NCBI RefSeq assembly: GCF_030441895.1
Contig: NZ_JARJAS010000019.1
Length of the DNA stretch: 64,000 nt
Reading direction: 5' to 3' (one strand)
Source: Enterococcus_D entomosocium
Lineage (GTDB): Bacteria > Bacillota > Bacilli > Lactobacillales > Enterococcaceae
Under the pieces are notes generated by a model. That model did not search any database. It was given only the letters and a program-made list of their open reading frames with translations, and was not told the DNA's origin. Positions 18,663-26,670 of this stretch are shown here, piece after piece. Position numbers and translations under genes: made by a program. Numbering within the stretch: position 1 is the first letter of the stretch; each line of letters opens with the position of its first letter.

Positions 18663-18962
18663 TTGGAAAAAGTTGTCTTTATTGATCGTTCTACTTTAGC
18701 TGGAAGTCTGATTAAAATTTTCGCCCGCAACATCCAAATGCTGTCCGAGGATCAAATCAGCGTGACTGTTGTGACACCAGAACGTCTGATGAATTATCGT
18801 TTTTCGCAAGAAAAAATCGTTTTGGTCGATCCTTTGCTTTCTTTAACAGATCCGATGATCAAGCAGGCCATCCCGCCGCGAATCAAGCGCCTGTCATTTC
18901 CCATCAATCATTACAGCGGCATGAATGCTGAAGCCATTCTAGAATTGATCCAACAAGCATAG
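18663..18962 (+). CDS. 99-aa protein of unknown function
   Basis: I do not recognise the family. The TTG start is supported by an AAAGGAG SD 7-8 nt upstream. The protein alternates short beta-like hydrophobic stretches (KVVFID, ISVTVVT, KIVLVD) with helices, suggesting a compact alpha/beta fold of about 11 kDa; there are no cysteines, signal peptide or membrane segment. It resembles small response-regulator or PTS IIB-like folds in outline only, without their catalytic residues. It is monocistronic, sits between the L,D-transpeptidase and an HxlR regulator, and is preceded by the unusual palindrome. Confidence 0.6.
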   Translation: MEKVVFIDRSTLAGSLIKIFARNIQMLSEDQISVTVVTPERLMNYRFSQEKIVLVDPLLSLTDPMIKQAIPPRIKRLSFPINHYSGMNAEAILELIQQA

Positions 18963-18969
18963 CCTAAAA

Positions 18970-19004
18970 AAGGCCGACGGAAACCAATGGTTTCTGCCGG
19001 CCTT
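18970..19004. terminator. bidirectional terminator
   Basis: 16-bp arms beginning AAGGCCG and ending CGGCCTT with a 3-nt loop and two mismatches, T runs on both sides. Serves the 99-aa gene (plus) and the HxlR gene (minus). Confidence 0.88.
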
Positions 19005-19026
19005 TTCTCATGCCACTTGCCCTCTG

Positions 19027-19395
19027 CTAGACAATCGCCTCTTCTTGTTCTAACAAAGTAACTTGTTCTCCTTTGTCTTGTAGCGCAGCGACGTGCATCG
19101 TGCCCCACTGGCAAAGGGTATCCAATAAGCCGCCTAACGTTTCTCCATATTCACTCAAGGAATACTCAACTTTGGGTGGTACTTGATTATAGGATTTGCG
19201 GGTAACGATATCAGACTCTTCTAGTTCCCGCAATTGCTGCGTCAACATTTTTTGACTGATGCCAGGAATTTTTCGCCGTAAATCACTAGGACGCAATGCC
19301 CCATGGCGTAAATTACAAAGAATGATTGGTTTCCATTTCCCGCCGATGACATCCATCGTTGCTTCTACACCGATATTATAAATTTTTTCTTCCAT
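19027..19395 (-). CDS. HxlR-family winged-helix regulator
   Basis: 122-aa DNA-binding protein. HxlR core: MDVIGGKWKPIILCNL (about 14-29), then the recognition helix region ISQKMLTQQLRELEE. Relatives such as YodB and HypR sense aldehydes, quinones or disulphide stress through an N-terminal Cys; here the only Cys in the core is in ILCNL (about residue 26). ATG start has the SD GAGGTG. It is divergent from an aldo/keto reductase and VOC protein, so it probably controls detoxification of reactive carbonyls. Confidence 0.9.
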   Translation of the reverse strand: MEEKIYNIGVEATMDVIGGKWKPIILCNLRHGALRPSDLRRKIPGISQKMLTQQLRELEESDIVTRKSYNQVPPKVEYSLSEYGETLGGLLDTLCQWGTMHVAALQDKGEQVTLLEQEEAIV

Positions 19396-19459
19396 TTTTT
19401 TCACCTCATCAAGTCTGTAAACACACAAATGTTACCAAAAGGTGTGTATCAAACAAAAA

Positions 19460-19497
19460 AGTACGTACTATACAACCTTACCTCCTAATTATATGAT
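19460..19497 (+). promoter_or_regulatory. aldo/keto reductase promoter with AGTACGTACT palindrome
   Basis: TATACA (19469-19474), 17-bp spacer, TATGAT (19492-19497). The perfect 10-bp palindrome AGTACGTACT (19460-19469) touches the -35. HxlR proteins commonly bind TACT/AGTA half-sites, so this is a candidate site for the divergent regulator. Confidence 0.6.
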
Positions 19498-19528
19498 GAT
19501 TACAGAAAAAAATAAAGGAGATGTTTTT

Positions 19529-20371
19529 ATGATCGAAAAATTATCGGATACCGTTACACTGAACAACGGCAGCAAAATCCCCGGTTTGGGGTTAGGTGTC
19601 TTTCAAATCCCTGAAGCTGAAACAGCAGAGGTCGTGAAACAGGCCATTATCAATGGGTATCGCCTGATTGATACGGCGGCTATTTACGGCAACGAAACAG
19701 GAACAGGGGAAGGAATCAAACAAGGCTTACAAGAAACGGGGTTGGCTCGTGAAGAACTCTTTGTCACTTCCAAACTTTGGAACGATCATTTAACTTATGA
19801 TGAAACGATCCATGCTTTCAATGAAAGTTTGGCCCGCTTAAACCTCGAGTATCTCGACTTGTACTTGATCCATTGGCCGGGAAACCAGGCATTTCAAGAG
19901 TCATGGCGTGCCTTGGAAGACTTGTATGCCGCTGGAAAAATCAAAGCAATCGGGGTCAGCAACTTCCAGATTCATCACTTGGAGCAACTATTGGCCGCTG
20001 CTAAGGTCGTTCCTGTCGTCAATCAGATCGAACTGCATCCCAAACTTACGCAGCAAGACCTGCGGGACTTTTGTGCTGAAAAGGGGATTGCGATCCAAGC
20101 TTGGTCACCTTTGATGCAAGGCAAACTGCTGAAAGAGGAAACCGTCTTGGCGATCGCCGATGCACAGCAAAAATCAGCGGCACAAGTGCTTTTACGCTGG
20201 GCTATCCAACAAGGAATCTTAGTCAATGTCAAATCGACACACCCTGAGCGAATGCGCGCCAATGCAGCGATTTTTGATTTCCATTTATCAGAAGATGAAA
20301 TGGCTCGCTTGAACGCATTAAATGAGGACCTGCGAGTGGGTCCAGATCCAGACACATTCGATTTTCATTAA
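19529..20371 (+). CDS. aldo/keto reductase
   Basis: NADPH-dependent reductase of aldehydes and ketones, of the YvgN/2,5-diketogluconate reductase type. The 280-aa TIM barrel shows the family signatures GYRLIDTAAIYGNE (catalytic Asp and Tyr), YLDLYLIHWPG (catalytic His), AIGVSNF, and the C-terminal cofactor motif VNVKSTHPERMRAN. The ATG at 19529 has a perfect AAAGGAG SD; upstream in-frame starts lie in the promoter. First gene of a two-gene operon with a VOC protein, divergent from an HxlR regulator. Confidence 0.94.
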   Translation: MIEKLSDTVTLNNGSKIPGLGLGVFQIPEAETAEVVKQAIINGYRLIDTAAIYGNETGTGEGIKQGLQETGLAREELFVTSKLWNDHLTYDETIHAFNESLARLNLEYLDLYLIHWPGNQAFQESWRALEDLYAAGKIKAIGVSNFQIHHLEQLLAAAKVVPVVNQIELHPKLTQQDLRDFCAEKGIAIQAWSPLMQGKLLKEETVLAIADAQQKSAAQVLLRWAIQQGILVNVKSTHPERMRANAAIFDFHLSEDEMARLNALNEDLRVGPDPDTFDFH

Positions 20372-20410
20372 CCAAACGATATACTAAACAAAACCTTAGG
20401 AGGAAGTATA

Positions 20411-20893
20411 ATGACAAACACAAACACAGGCTTTTCAATGGTGAACCACGTGGGAATCACCGTCAGCAATCTCGAACGTTCCATCCAATTTTATGAAGCA
20501 TTAACTGGAAAGAAAATCGCCAATCAAGATACGATCGGTGGCAAACGAATGGCGCAAACGCAAGGTTTAGAGGATACATTGATCAAATACGCCAATCTTC
20601 ATTTAGACAATCTCAACATCGACCTTTTAGAATACGTCGAACCAAAATCCAACAAAGCTAGCTATTCCAATGAGCAAATCAGTGCCATGCATCTTTGTTT
20701 TGAAGTCGAAAATATTGATGAAGCCGTTGCTCGTCTAAAAGCCATCGGGGTTGAACCTGACGGTACCCCAATCGTTTTTGAAGAACAAGATGGTTTAAAA
20801 AGCGGCTTCGGGACAGGTGTTGCCTACTTTACAGATCCAGATGGCACCAATCTTGAACTGATTGCACCAAAAGGACCATTTCAACGCGGATAA
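20411..20893 (+). CDS. VOC-fold (glyoxalase/dioxygenase) protein
   Basis: 160-aa member of the vicinal oxygen chelate superfamily with two beta-alpha-beta-beta-beta modules. The N-terminal module starts MVNHVGITVSNLERSIQFYE and the C-terminal one ends YFTDPDGTNLELIAP, with candidate metal ligands His (about 15), Glu/His mid-protein and Glu (about 150). It follows the aldo/keto reductase by 39 bp with a strong AGGAGGA SD. Together they suggest carbonyl or quinone detoxification, but the substrate is unknown. Confidence 0.88.
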   Translation: MTNTNTGFSMVNHVGITVSNLERSIQFYEALTGKKIANQDTIGGKRMAQTQGLEDTLIKYANLHLDNLNIDLLEYVEPKSNKASYSNEQISAMHLCFEVENIDEAVARLKAIGVEPDGTPIVFEEQDGLKSGFGTGVAYFTDPDGTNLELIAPKGPFQRG

Positions 20894-20896
20894 TTG

Positions 20897-20935
20897 AAAA
20901 AGGGATGGCGACTTATAGCGCCCTCCCTTTTTATT
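20897..20935 (+). terminator. terminator after the VOC gene
   Basis: 14-bp arms AAAAAGGGATGGCG / CGCCCTCCCTTTTT with one mismatch, then T-rich sequence. Confidence 0.85.
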
Positions 20936-20981
20936 TACGCAAAACTATCTATTTTTTCAATAGTTCCCCTTCATAGAATCC

Positions 20982-21009
20982 TTTACAGCGAGTACAATAA
21001 ATAGATAAT
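20982..21009 (+). promoter_or_regulatory. SdpI-like gene promoter
   Basis: TTTACA (20982-20987), 16-bp spacer, GATAAT (21004-21009). Confidence 0.55.
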
Positions 21010-21054
21010 CCTTTTTATTCGCTGATTTTCCCAACAAACCTCGCTTGAAAGGAA

Positions 21055-21384
21055 GTGATCTCGATCGATATTGGTCTTTTGTTGTTGATTTTTACGGGTA
21101 TTTTTTTCATCGTCTTCCGGTTCTTTTACCGAGAAGAACCCAATTATATATTCGGCTTTCGCACCAAGCGCAGTACAGCCAGTGTCAGCAATTGGCGTTT
21201 TTCCAAGCAGTGGTTCTCCCTGTTGGCGATGCTCTTTTTAGGTGCGGTCATTTTGCTGCAGCGCAACGAGCTGATTGAAGAGAAATTTTACCAGATAGCC
21301 GTCCTTGGCAGCTATCTTCTGGCAGCACTGCTGGTAGAAATAGCGCTGTATCTCAAAGATTCACGCGCGAGCACCAAAAAGTAA
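21055..21384 (+). CDS. SdpI-like membrane protein
   Basis: About 109 aa with three membrane segments (about 6-24, 55-72, 82-100) and the SdpI family core YIFGFRTKRSTASVSNW followed by Trp-rich SKQWF. SdpI-type proteins include immunity and sensor proteins, but most homologues in Firmicutes have no assigned role. The start is ambiguous: the only canonical upstream codon (GTG, 21055) lies inside a near-perfect SD (AAGGAAGTGATC, 21049-21060), so translation could begin at an ATC/ATT or TTG a few codons later. Monocistronic. Confidence 0.78.
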   Translation: MISIDIGLLLLIFTGIFFIVFRFFYREEPNYIFGFRTKRSTASVSNWRFSKQWFSLLAMLFLGAVILLQRNELIEEKFYQIAVLGSYLLAALLVEIALYLKDSRASTKK

Positions 21385-21387
21385 GAC

Positions 21388-21417
21388 AAAAAAGACATTC
21401 CGGCGAATGTCTTTTTT
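21388..21417. terminator. bidirectional terminator
   Basis: Perfect 13-bp stem AAAAAAGACATTC / GAATGTCTTTTTT around CGGC, T runs both ways. Serves the SdpI-like gene and the DUF1275 gene whose stop codon abuts it. Confidence 0.93.
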
Positions 21418-22113
21418 CTATTCTTTATTTTGACTGTGGATCGTGATTCCCAACACCAGGGCTAAAATTCCTGAAACCACCCAGATGGTCCGGTGGAATA
21501 AGAAAATTCCTAGCAAGCTGCTTAAAACCGCCCCAAAAAAGAAACCGCCGATGATCAAGGAAATAGAAATGATCTTGGGTGTCACTGATCGGTCCTGCTT
21601 AAACCCGCGCAAATACAAGTAATCAGCCAGCGAACGTAAATTGCCAGTGGTCATCGTGGTGGCATAGGGCATCCCTGCCAAGCGCCGATAAGCGGCATAT
21701 TGAATCGCTGCAAAAAAAGATAATCCGGAATCAACCAGGACATTGGGTAAAGAACGCGCAAAAAAGCCCAGAACCAAAATACCGATCGCTTCAAAGATCA
21801 ACGCAGCATTTTGCCAAACGATCCAACCACCAGTCGGAAAATGATGCTGCAGATAATTCGTCACCACGATCCCCACTAAAAACATACAGATTGGTGGCAG
21901 ATACCGAAAGGCTTGTTCAAACTGCCCCGTTGAAAGATTGATCCCTAACAAAATAACATTCCCCGACTGCATACTTGCAAACACTTCCCCGTGAAACAAG
22001 TAGGTATACGCATCTAAAAAACCGCCAGCCATCGCGAGAAGAATCCCCACCGGCAAGCTTTCATGCACGACAAACTCCGATTTGCTTTTGACACTGCTCA
22101 AACTTTTTTCCAT
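21418..22113 (-). CDS. YoaK/DUF1275 family membrane protein
   Basis: 231-aa polytopic protein with about six helices. The signature near the N-terminus reads AGGFLDAYTYLFHGEVFAS and the central part has the family motif YATTMTTGNLRSL. Function is unestablished for the family. It is followed on the same strand by nothing before the terminator, and upstream by a VanZ-family gene 62 bp away, possibly in one unit. Confidence 0.85.
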   Translation of the reverse strand: MEKSLSSVKSKSEFVVHESLPVGILLAMAGGFLDAYTYLFHGEVFASMQSGNVILLGINLSTGQFEQAFRYLPPICMFLVGIVVTNYLQHHFPTGGWIVWQNAALIFEAIGILVLGFFARSLPNVLVDSGLSFFAAIQYAAYRRLAGMPYATTMTTGNLRSLADYLYLRGFKQDRSVTPKIISISLIIGGFFFGAVLSSLLGIFLFHRTIWVVSGILALVLGITIHSQNKE

Positions 22114-22175
22114 TGGTTTCGCCTCTTGTTTTTTATACTTTCTGACAGCTTACCGCTTAAAAAGCCGACAACTCG

Positions 22176-22691
22176 TTATGTTTTGCGGCGTTTAGGTGAC
22201 TTTTTCGATAACTGACAAATCAACCACCCCAAAAGAACGGCGGTCAGTGCTCCAGCTGAATCCAGCATGACATCTTGAAAAAGCGGCGTCCGTCCTCCCG
22301 TCAGCATTTGATGGTATTCATCGATCCCAGCATAGCCGGTAGCTGCTAACCAAGCAAAAAAAGCGGCTAGCCAATACGGCTGTTTTCGAAAAACAAGCGT
22401 TAAGAACAGACTGCCCCCTAAGACAAAATAGGTAAAGAAATGCGCGCCTTTACGAATGAAAAATTCCACAAATGAAAAATAGCCTTTTTCCGCAATACTG
22501 ATCTCCGAACCAGCATAGGAAAAAGAAATCTTCTCTAGCCACTCTTTCAATGGTTCATTTTTTAAGATTCGTGAAAGCAACCCGATTTGTGATTGCTGCT
22601 CATAGGTTTGTGAAGAACTGATAAAGAGGATGACCATAACCGCAAGTGCGATACAAAAGTAAAAATTCGGTTCTTTCAGTAATTTTTTCAT
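22176..22691 (-). CDS. VanZ-family membrane protein
   Basis: 171-aa protein with four or five membrane helices and the VanZ-like features RKGAHFFTYFVLGG (about 84-97) and the acidic GIDEYHQMLTGGR motif (about 125-137). Start ATG at 22691 is preceded by GGAG at 8 nt; an in-frame GTG three codons upstream falls in the SD. VanZ-like proteins are widespread and usually unrelated to glycopeptide resistance; the name should not be read as a resistance call. Neighbours are unrelated membrane and arc genes. Confidence 0.85.
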   Translation of the reverse strand: MKKLLKEPNFYFCIALAVMVILFISSSQTYEQQSQIGLLSRILKNEPLKEWLEKISFSYAGSEISIAEKGYFSFVEFFIRKGAHFFTYFVLGGSLFLTLVFRKQPYWLAAFFAWLAATGYAGIDEYHQMLTGGRTPLFQDVMLDSAGALTAVLLGWLICQLSKKSPKRRKT

Positions 22692-22780
22692 AGTTTTCAC
22701 TCCTCATTTTCCTATCTTACCATTTTCATTTGGTGATGCAACTGTTTTTCCAGCAAACCGTGGTGACATTGCACACACAA

Positions 22781-22820
22781 AAAGAGTGCTTCCGTGAAGA
22801 TTAGAAGCACTCTTTCTTTT
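22781..22820. terminator. terminator at the end of the arc operon
   Basis: Perfect 12-bp stem AAAGAGTGCTTC / GAAGCACTCTTT with an 11-nt loop, T-rich on both flanks. Confidence 0.9.
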
Positions 22821-22905
22821 TAAAAATAGCCATCGGTATGAAAAGCCGTCACCCGTTTGGTTGTGAGATTTTGGGGCTTGTGACGTTCAGCTCCTTCAAC
22901 GATTC

Positions 22906-23412
22906 TCAAGGCTGTTTTGCGTTTTTTTCTCCAGTAAACAATGACGAACCCATCTCGTAGCCTTCTACATAATGGTTCAACCGATCGACGACCTCTGCTG
23001 CCGCTTCTTGTGACGGCGTGATGATCAATAAAATATCAAACCCTGCAATCGTGCCGACAATTTCTGGTAGCTCCATTTCATCAAGATAATTGGCGATCAC
23101 ATCGGCGCCGTTTTCAGCCGTATGAACGACAACTAAAAAGTCAATCTGCGTAATCTTTTTTAGGTACTCATACATCGAAAACGCAATTCTGTCTTCTAGA
23201 TCCTGCTCTTTGGATTCAAAGATCGAATAATACGGCCGACCGTTTTTAGCATACGTTTTAGCGATGTTCATTTCCCGCATGTCTCTAGAAATCGTGGCTT
23301 GGGTAGCTGAAACATTTTCTTTTTTTAATAAATTCATCAATTCTTCTTGAGACTCAATCCGATGTAGGACAAAGAGTTTTTTGATAATTGCTTGTCGCTC
23401 TTTTTTTTTCAT
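22906..23412 (-). CDS. argR: ArgR/AhrC-type arginine repressor
   Basis: Hexameric arginine-sensing regulator. The 168-aa protein has the winged helix (about 1-70, SATQATISRDMREMNIAKTY) and a C-terminal oligomerisation and arginine-binding domain. In that domain the usual GTIAGDDT motif reads GTIAGFDILL: the first of the two arginine-contacting aspartates is Phe while the second is kept. Such changes occur in LAB paralogues that regulate with a partner. It is the last gene of the deiminase operon, indicating control of arginine catabolism. Confidence 0.93.
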   Translation of the reverse strand: MKKKERQAIIKKLFVLHRIESQEELMNLLKKENVSATQATISRDMREMNIAKTYAKNGRPYYSIFESKEQDLEDRIAFSMYEYLKKITQIDFLVVVHTAENGADVIANYLDEMELPEIVGTIAGFDILLIITPSQEAAAEVVDRLNHYVEGYEMGSSLFTGEKNAKQP

Positions 23413-23489
23413 TTACTTGATCCGCTCCTCTCAAGTCGCCTCGCTTACTGAAATAGTTGATCCGTCTCGTTCACATCTTGAAACGTAGC

Positions 23490-24941
23490 TTACAAGAACA
23501 ACATTGAGAAGATTAAAATGGCAAGATTGGAAATTCCAATAACCAGTAACGGTTTGCGCATAAAGCGGGTCCAAGTGGAATAGTTGACCCGAGCCAGCTC
23601 CAATCCCCCCATCACGACGCCAGAAGTTGGTGTGATCAAATTCACTAATCCGCAACCAGCAGTAAAGATCATCACCATGACGTTCGGATTGAGTCCGATG
23701 CTTTGCGCCAAGGCCCCCATGATCGGGATCGATACATACGCTAGTCCGGAAGTCGATGGAATCAAGAACGATAAGAGCAGATACAAAATGTAGGCGCCAA
23801 TCACAAACAGGACAGGTGATAGACCTTCTAAAAGATGGGAAGCCCGATCCAAAATAAACAGATCCAAGTACGTCGTTTGCATAATGTAGGAAGCACCCCG
23901 TGCCACAACGATGATCAAGACAACGGATAAAATGTCTTTGACCCCATCGATAAAGTTGGTCACGATTTCTTTTTCTGAGAATCCTTGAATCAACGCAATG
24001 ATGATACTGATGTAGAAGAACCACATGGCCAAATCACCAAAATACCATTCACCGAAGCTATTGCCGGTCAAAAAGGCGGTCCAACCGTCAAACACATGGA
24101 TATCAAAGTCGCCCCAAGAAATCAAGGAAACCACCATGATCACAAAGGATAAGCCAAAAATCGTCAAAATCAGGCGATGTTTTTGCGTAAACACCAAGGC
24201 TTCGTTCGTGTCTTTGACAAAATGTTCTTCCATTTCTTTTTGCTCTTGCAGCGATAAGATCGTGGAGCCTTTGTCGGCTTTGACTTTTTTGGCATAAGAC
24301 ATCACCACAAAGATACAGTATGCGGTCGTGACTAACCAAAGCAATGCCCCGACTACTAAGATCGTGCCATTGTTTGGGGCAATATCGATGCTTCGCAAGG
24401 CATCCATCGCAACGCCGGTCGCAAAGGGATTGACGGTGGAGCCAATCACGCCGGCACCAGCACCCAGCATAACGGTTCCTGCTGCGACGATCGTATCAAA
24501 ACCTGATGCCACCATCGTTATTGCTAATAAGGAATAAAAAGGAATCGTTTCTTCCGCCATTCCATAAGTGGAGCCGCCGATCGAAAACAAGATCATTAAA
24601 ATCGGAATCAAAATCAACTCATTGCCTTTGAGTTTTTTGACCAAATGCTGAATCCCGGCTTCCAAAGCGCCTGTTCGCGTGACGATATTCAAAAAACCAC
24701 CCAAACAGAGAATAAACACACAGATCTCGATCGCATCACGAAATCCGTTAAAAGGCGCCATAAAGAAATCAGAAAACTTGGCACCCACCACTTGGCTGAC
24801 CATCTCTTCTTGGCCTGCTGGTAAAGAAGGCGCAAAAGGCTGCCCTGCTAAGAGCCAGGAAGCGACCGTCAAGGCGATAATGATCAGAAATAAGATACTG
24901 AATGATGTCAGCGACTTTTTTTCTTTTTGCTTTTTTTTCAT
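23490..24941 (-). CDS. YfcC/ArcD-type basic amino acid antiporter
   Basis: 483-aa transporter with about 12 membrane helices. Motifs include GGSTYGMAEETIPFY (about 124-138) and the C-terminal SFLIPSTSGLAYVSIPIMG and GVVMGGLELARV typical of the YfcC/DcuC-related C4-dicarboxylate-like carrier family. In arc operons this family takes the ArcD role, exchanging arginine for ornithine. Lies after the Crp-type regulator gene and 77 bp before argR on the same strand. Substrate is inferred from operon context. Confidence 0.88.
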   Translation of the reverse strand: MKKKQKEKKSLTSFSILFLIIIALTVASWLLAGQPFAPSLPAGQEEMVSQVVGAKFSDFFMAPFNGFRDAIEICVFILCLGGFLNIVTRTGALEAGIQHLVKKLKGNELILIPILMILFSIGGSTYGMAEETIPFYSLLAITMVASGFDTIVAAGTVMLGAGAGVIGSTVNPFATGVAMDALRSIDIAPNNGTILVVGALLWLVTTAYCIFVVMSYAKKVKADKGSTILSLQEQKEMEEHFVKDTNEALVFTQKHRLILTIFGLSFVIMVVSLISWGDFDIHVFDGWTAFLTGNSFGEWYFGDLAMWFFYISIIIALIQGFSEKEIVTNFIDGVKDILSVVLIIVVARGASYIMQTTYLDLFILDRASHLLEGLSPVLFVIGAYILYLLLSFLIPSTSGLAYVSIPIMGALAQSIGLNPNVMVMIFTAGCGLVNLITPTSGVVMGGLELARVNYSTWTRFMRKPLLVIGISNLAILIFSMLFL

Positions 24942-24985
24942 CTGTGTTCCCCCTTTTTTGAATCGATCCTATTTGCTGCCAGCCA

Positions 24986-25675
24986 TTACTTGGCAACATG
25001 AGAAAAATAATCTTGGTCATAAATAATGAGTTCTTTGTAGCGATAATAAATCTTTCTTTTATGCACGAGCGCCTTGAGCGTTTGACTGACTGTCTCTCGC
25101 GTCGTTCCACTGTACTTGGCTATATCATTGATAAAAACTGGAAAAGGGATGCGAATCTGCTCACCTTGTGTCTGCCCATGCTCGATCATCAAAAGACCAA
25201 TCGTATTAACGACTCTTGTTTGCGCGCTGGAGGTGACACAATACTCGACACGGCGTCTTTGCTTTTCCAACTGCCGGCTCATTTGCTGATTGAGCCACAG
25301 CAACTGACTTGTAGACGAAACGACTAGCGGTTCAAACAGTGACATCGCTGCAAACTGCACGACAATGTCTGTTGCAGCGAATGCCGATACATCATAGTTG
25401 TCTCTTTCAAACAAGCCAATCAAAGGAAATAACTGATCTGGCCCAACAAAATCTACATAACAATAGGAATCAGTTCCGTCGGTCTTTTCGATCCGCACAA
25501 GTCCTTCTATCACAAGGAATATCCGATCTCTTACGTCGCCTTCATAAAAAAGCACTTGACCTTTTTTGTACGTACGGCAGTAAATATGCTCTTTCAAACG
25601 CTGCTGATTTTCTTCTTCCAGCCATTGAAAGCTGTTCGCTCTTGTTGATGGATCTTTTATTTGGTGGTCGATCAT
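24986..25675 (-). CDS. Crp/Fnr-family regulator of the arc operon (ArcR-like)
   Basis: 229-aa regulator with an N-terminal cyclic-nucleotide-like beta barrel (about 15-115) and a C-terminal winged helix. The recognition helix region reads DIAKYSGTTRETVSQTLKAL. The cAMP-contacting residues are not conserved and no N-terminal Cys cluster of Fnr is seen, so the effector is unknown. Homologues in the same place (ArcR) activate arc genes under anaerobiosis. ATG at 25675 has a GGAGTGAG SD; an upstream GTG lies in that SD. Confidence 0.9.
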   Translation of the reverse strand: MIDHQIKDPSTRANSFQWLEEENQQRLKEHIYCRTYKKGQVLFYEGDVRDRIFLVIEGLVRIEKTDGTDSYCYVDFVGPDQLFPLIGLFERDNYDVSAFAATDIVVQFAAMSLFEPLVVSSTSQLLWLNQQMSRQLEKQRRRVEYCVTSSAQTRVVNTIGLLMIEHGQTQGEQIRIPFPVFINDIAKYSGTTRETVSQTLKALVHKRKIYYRYKELIIYDQDYFSHVAK

Positions 25676-25717
25676 TTTTCTCACTCCAATATTTTGGGTC
25701 TTGCTTTGCTGCTTCGC

Positions 25718-26653
25718 TTACTTCCAGGTGATCTGCGTGCCAGCATCATCGATAGCTGCCAGCTTGTCTAAAGAAGTAATCACTGCCCGTTTTTCCGCCC
25801 CCATTTTGACAAAGTTCAAAGCGGCTTGTACTTTCGGCAACATACTACCTGGTGAAAAATGGCCTTCATCGACATAGGTTTCCAATTCCGCGGCGGTCAC
25901 ATGATCCAACCACTGCTCACTTTCCTTGCCAAAGTTCAAAGCGATTTTTTCTACGCCCGTTAAAATGATCAGCTGATCCGCATCGACTAATCGAGCCAAT
26001 TTTTCAGAAGCAAAATCTTTATCGATCACGGCTTCAACACCCAGGCCATTGTCTAGCACGGGAATGCCGCCGCCTCCTGCACAAATGACGATCGTGTTTT
26101 GTTCAATCAGCGCTTTGATGCTGGCAACTTCTTGGATCGCTTGTGGTGCAGGACTAGCCACGACTTTCCGCCAGCCACGACCAGCATCTTCCCGGTAGAT
26201 GGCATCTGAAGCCGCCATGGCTTCTTTGGCAGCCGTTTCCGTTAAGAACGGCCCGATTGGTTTTGTCGGATGGGCAAATGCTGGATCTTGGGCATCGACT
26301 GTAATTTCCGTGACCACAGTCACCACCGGCTTCGCTATTTGTGCTGCTTTCAACTGGATTCTCAGCTCATTTTGCAACCAATAGCCAATACTGCCTTGGG
26401 TCATGGCGACACAGGTATCTAAAGGCATTGCTGGGTTTTTGCTAGAATCGCTCGCTTGCTGCTGCAAAACCAGGTTTCCCACTTGGAGACCATTCCCATG
26501 AGTAATGATCAAATTGACGTCTTTTCGGATCAAGGGAATCAGATAGTCCACGGTCTGTTTGATTCGCTCTTTTTGCCCTTTGGCACTGGCATCTTCTGCT
26601 AAGATGGCGTTGCCGCCAAGGGCGACAACGATCGTTGGTTTCTTTTCACTCAT
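25718..26653 (-). CDS. arcC: carbamate kinase
   Basis: Transfers phosphate from carbamoyl phosphate to ADP, giving ATP, CO2 and NH3: the energy-yielding last step of the arginine deiminase pathway. The 311-aa protein starts MSEKKPTIVVALGGNAIL, with conserved ITHGNGLQVGNL (about 50-62), ICAGGGGIPV (about 208-217) and DKDFASEKLA. ATG at 26653 is chosen over an upstream ATG or GTG because it aligns with the family start. Seventeen bp downstream of arcB. Confidence 0.97.
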   Translation of the reverse strand: MSEKKPTIVVALGGNAILAEDASAKGQKERIKQTVDYLIPLIRKDVNLIITHGNGLQVGNLVLQQQASDSSKNPAMPLDTCVAMTQGSIGYWLQNELRIQLKAAQIAKPVVTVVTEITVDAQDPAFAHPTKPIGPFLTETAAKEAMAASDAIYREDAGRGWRKVVASPAPQAIQEVASIKALIEQNTIVICAGGGGIPVLDNGLGVEAVIDKDFASEKLARLVDADQLIILTGVEKIALNFGKESEQWLDHVTAAELETYVDEGHFSPGSMLPKVQAALNFVKMGAEKRAVITSLDKLAAIDDAGTQITWK

Positions 26654-26670
26654 CTGCTCACTGCTCCTTC

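Noticed and set aside
22176..22691. VanZ name suggesting glycopeptide resistance
   Set aside because: No vanA/vanH/vanX-type genes are present; VanZ-like proteins are common and mostly unrelated to resistance.
22821..22908. Open frame of about 29 codons on the minus strand after argR, ending GYF-stop just before the terminator
   Set aside because: No SD or good start codon, short enough to be open by chance, and overlapping the argR end. Kept only as a curiosity.
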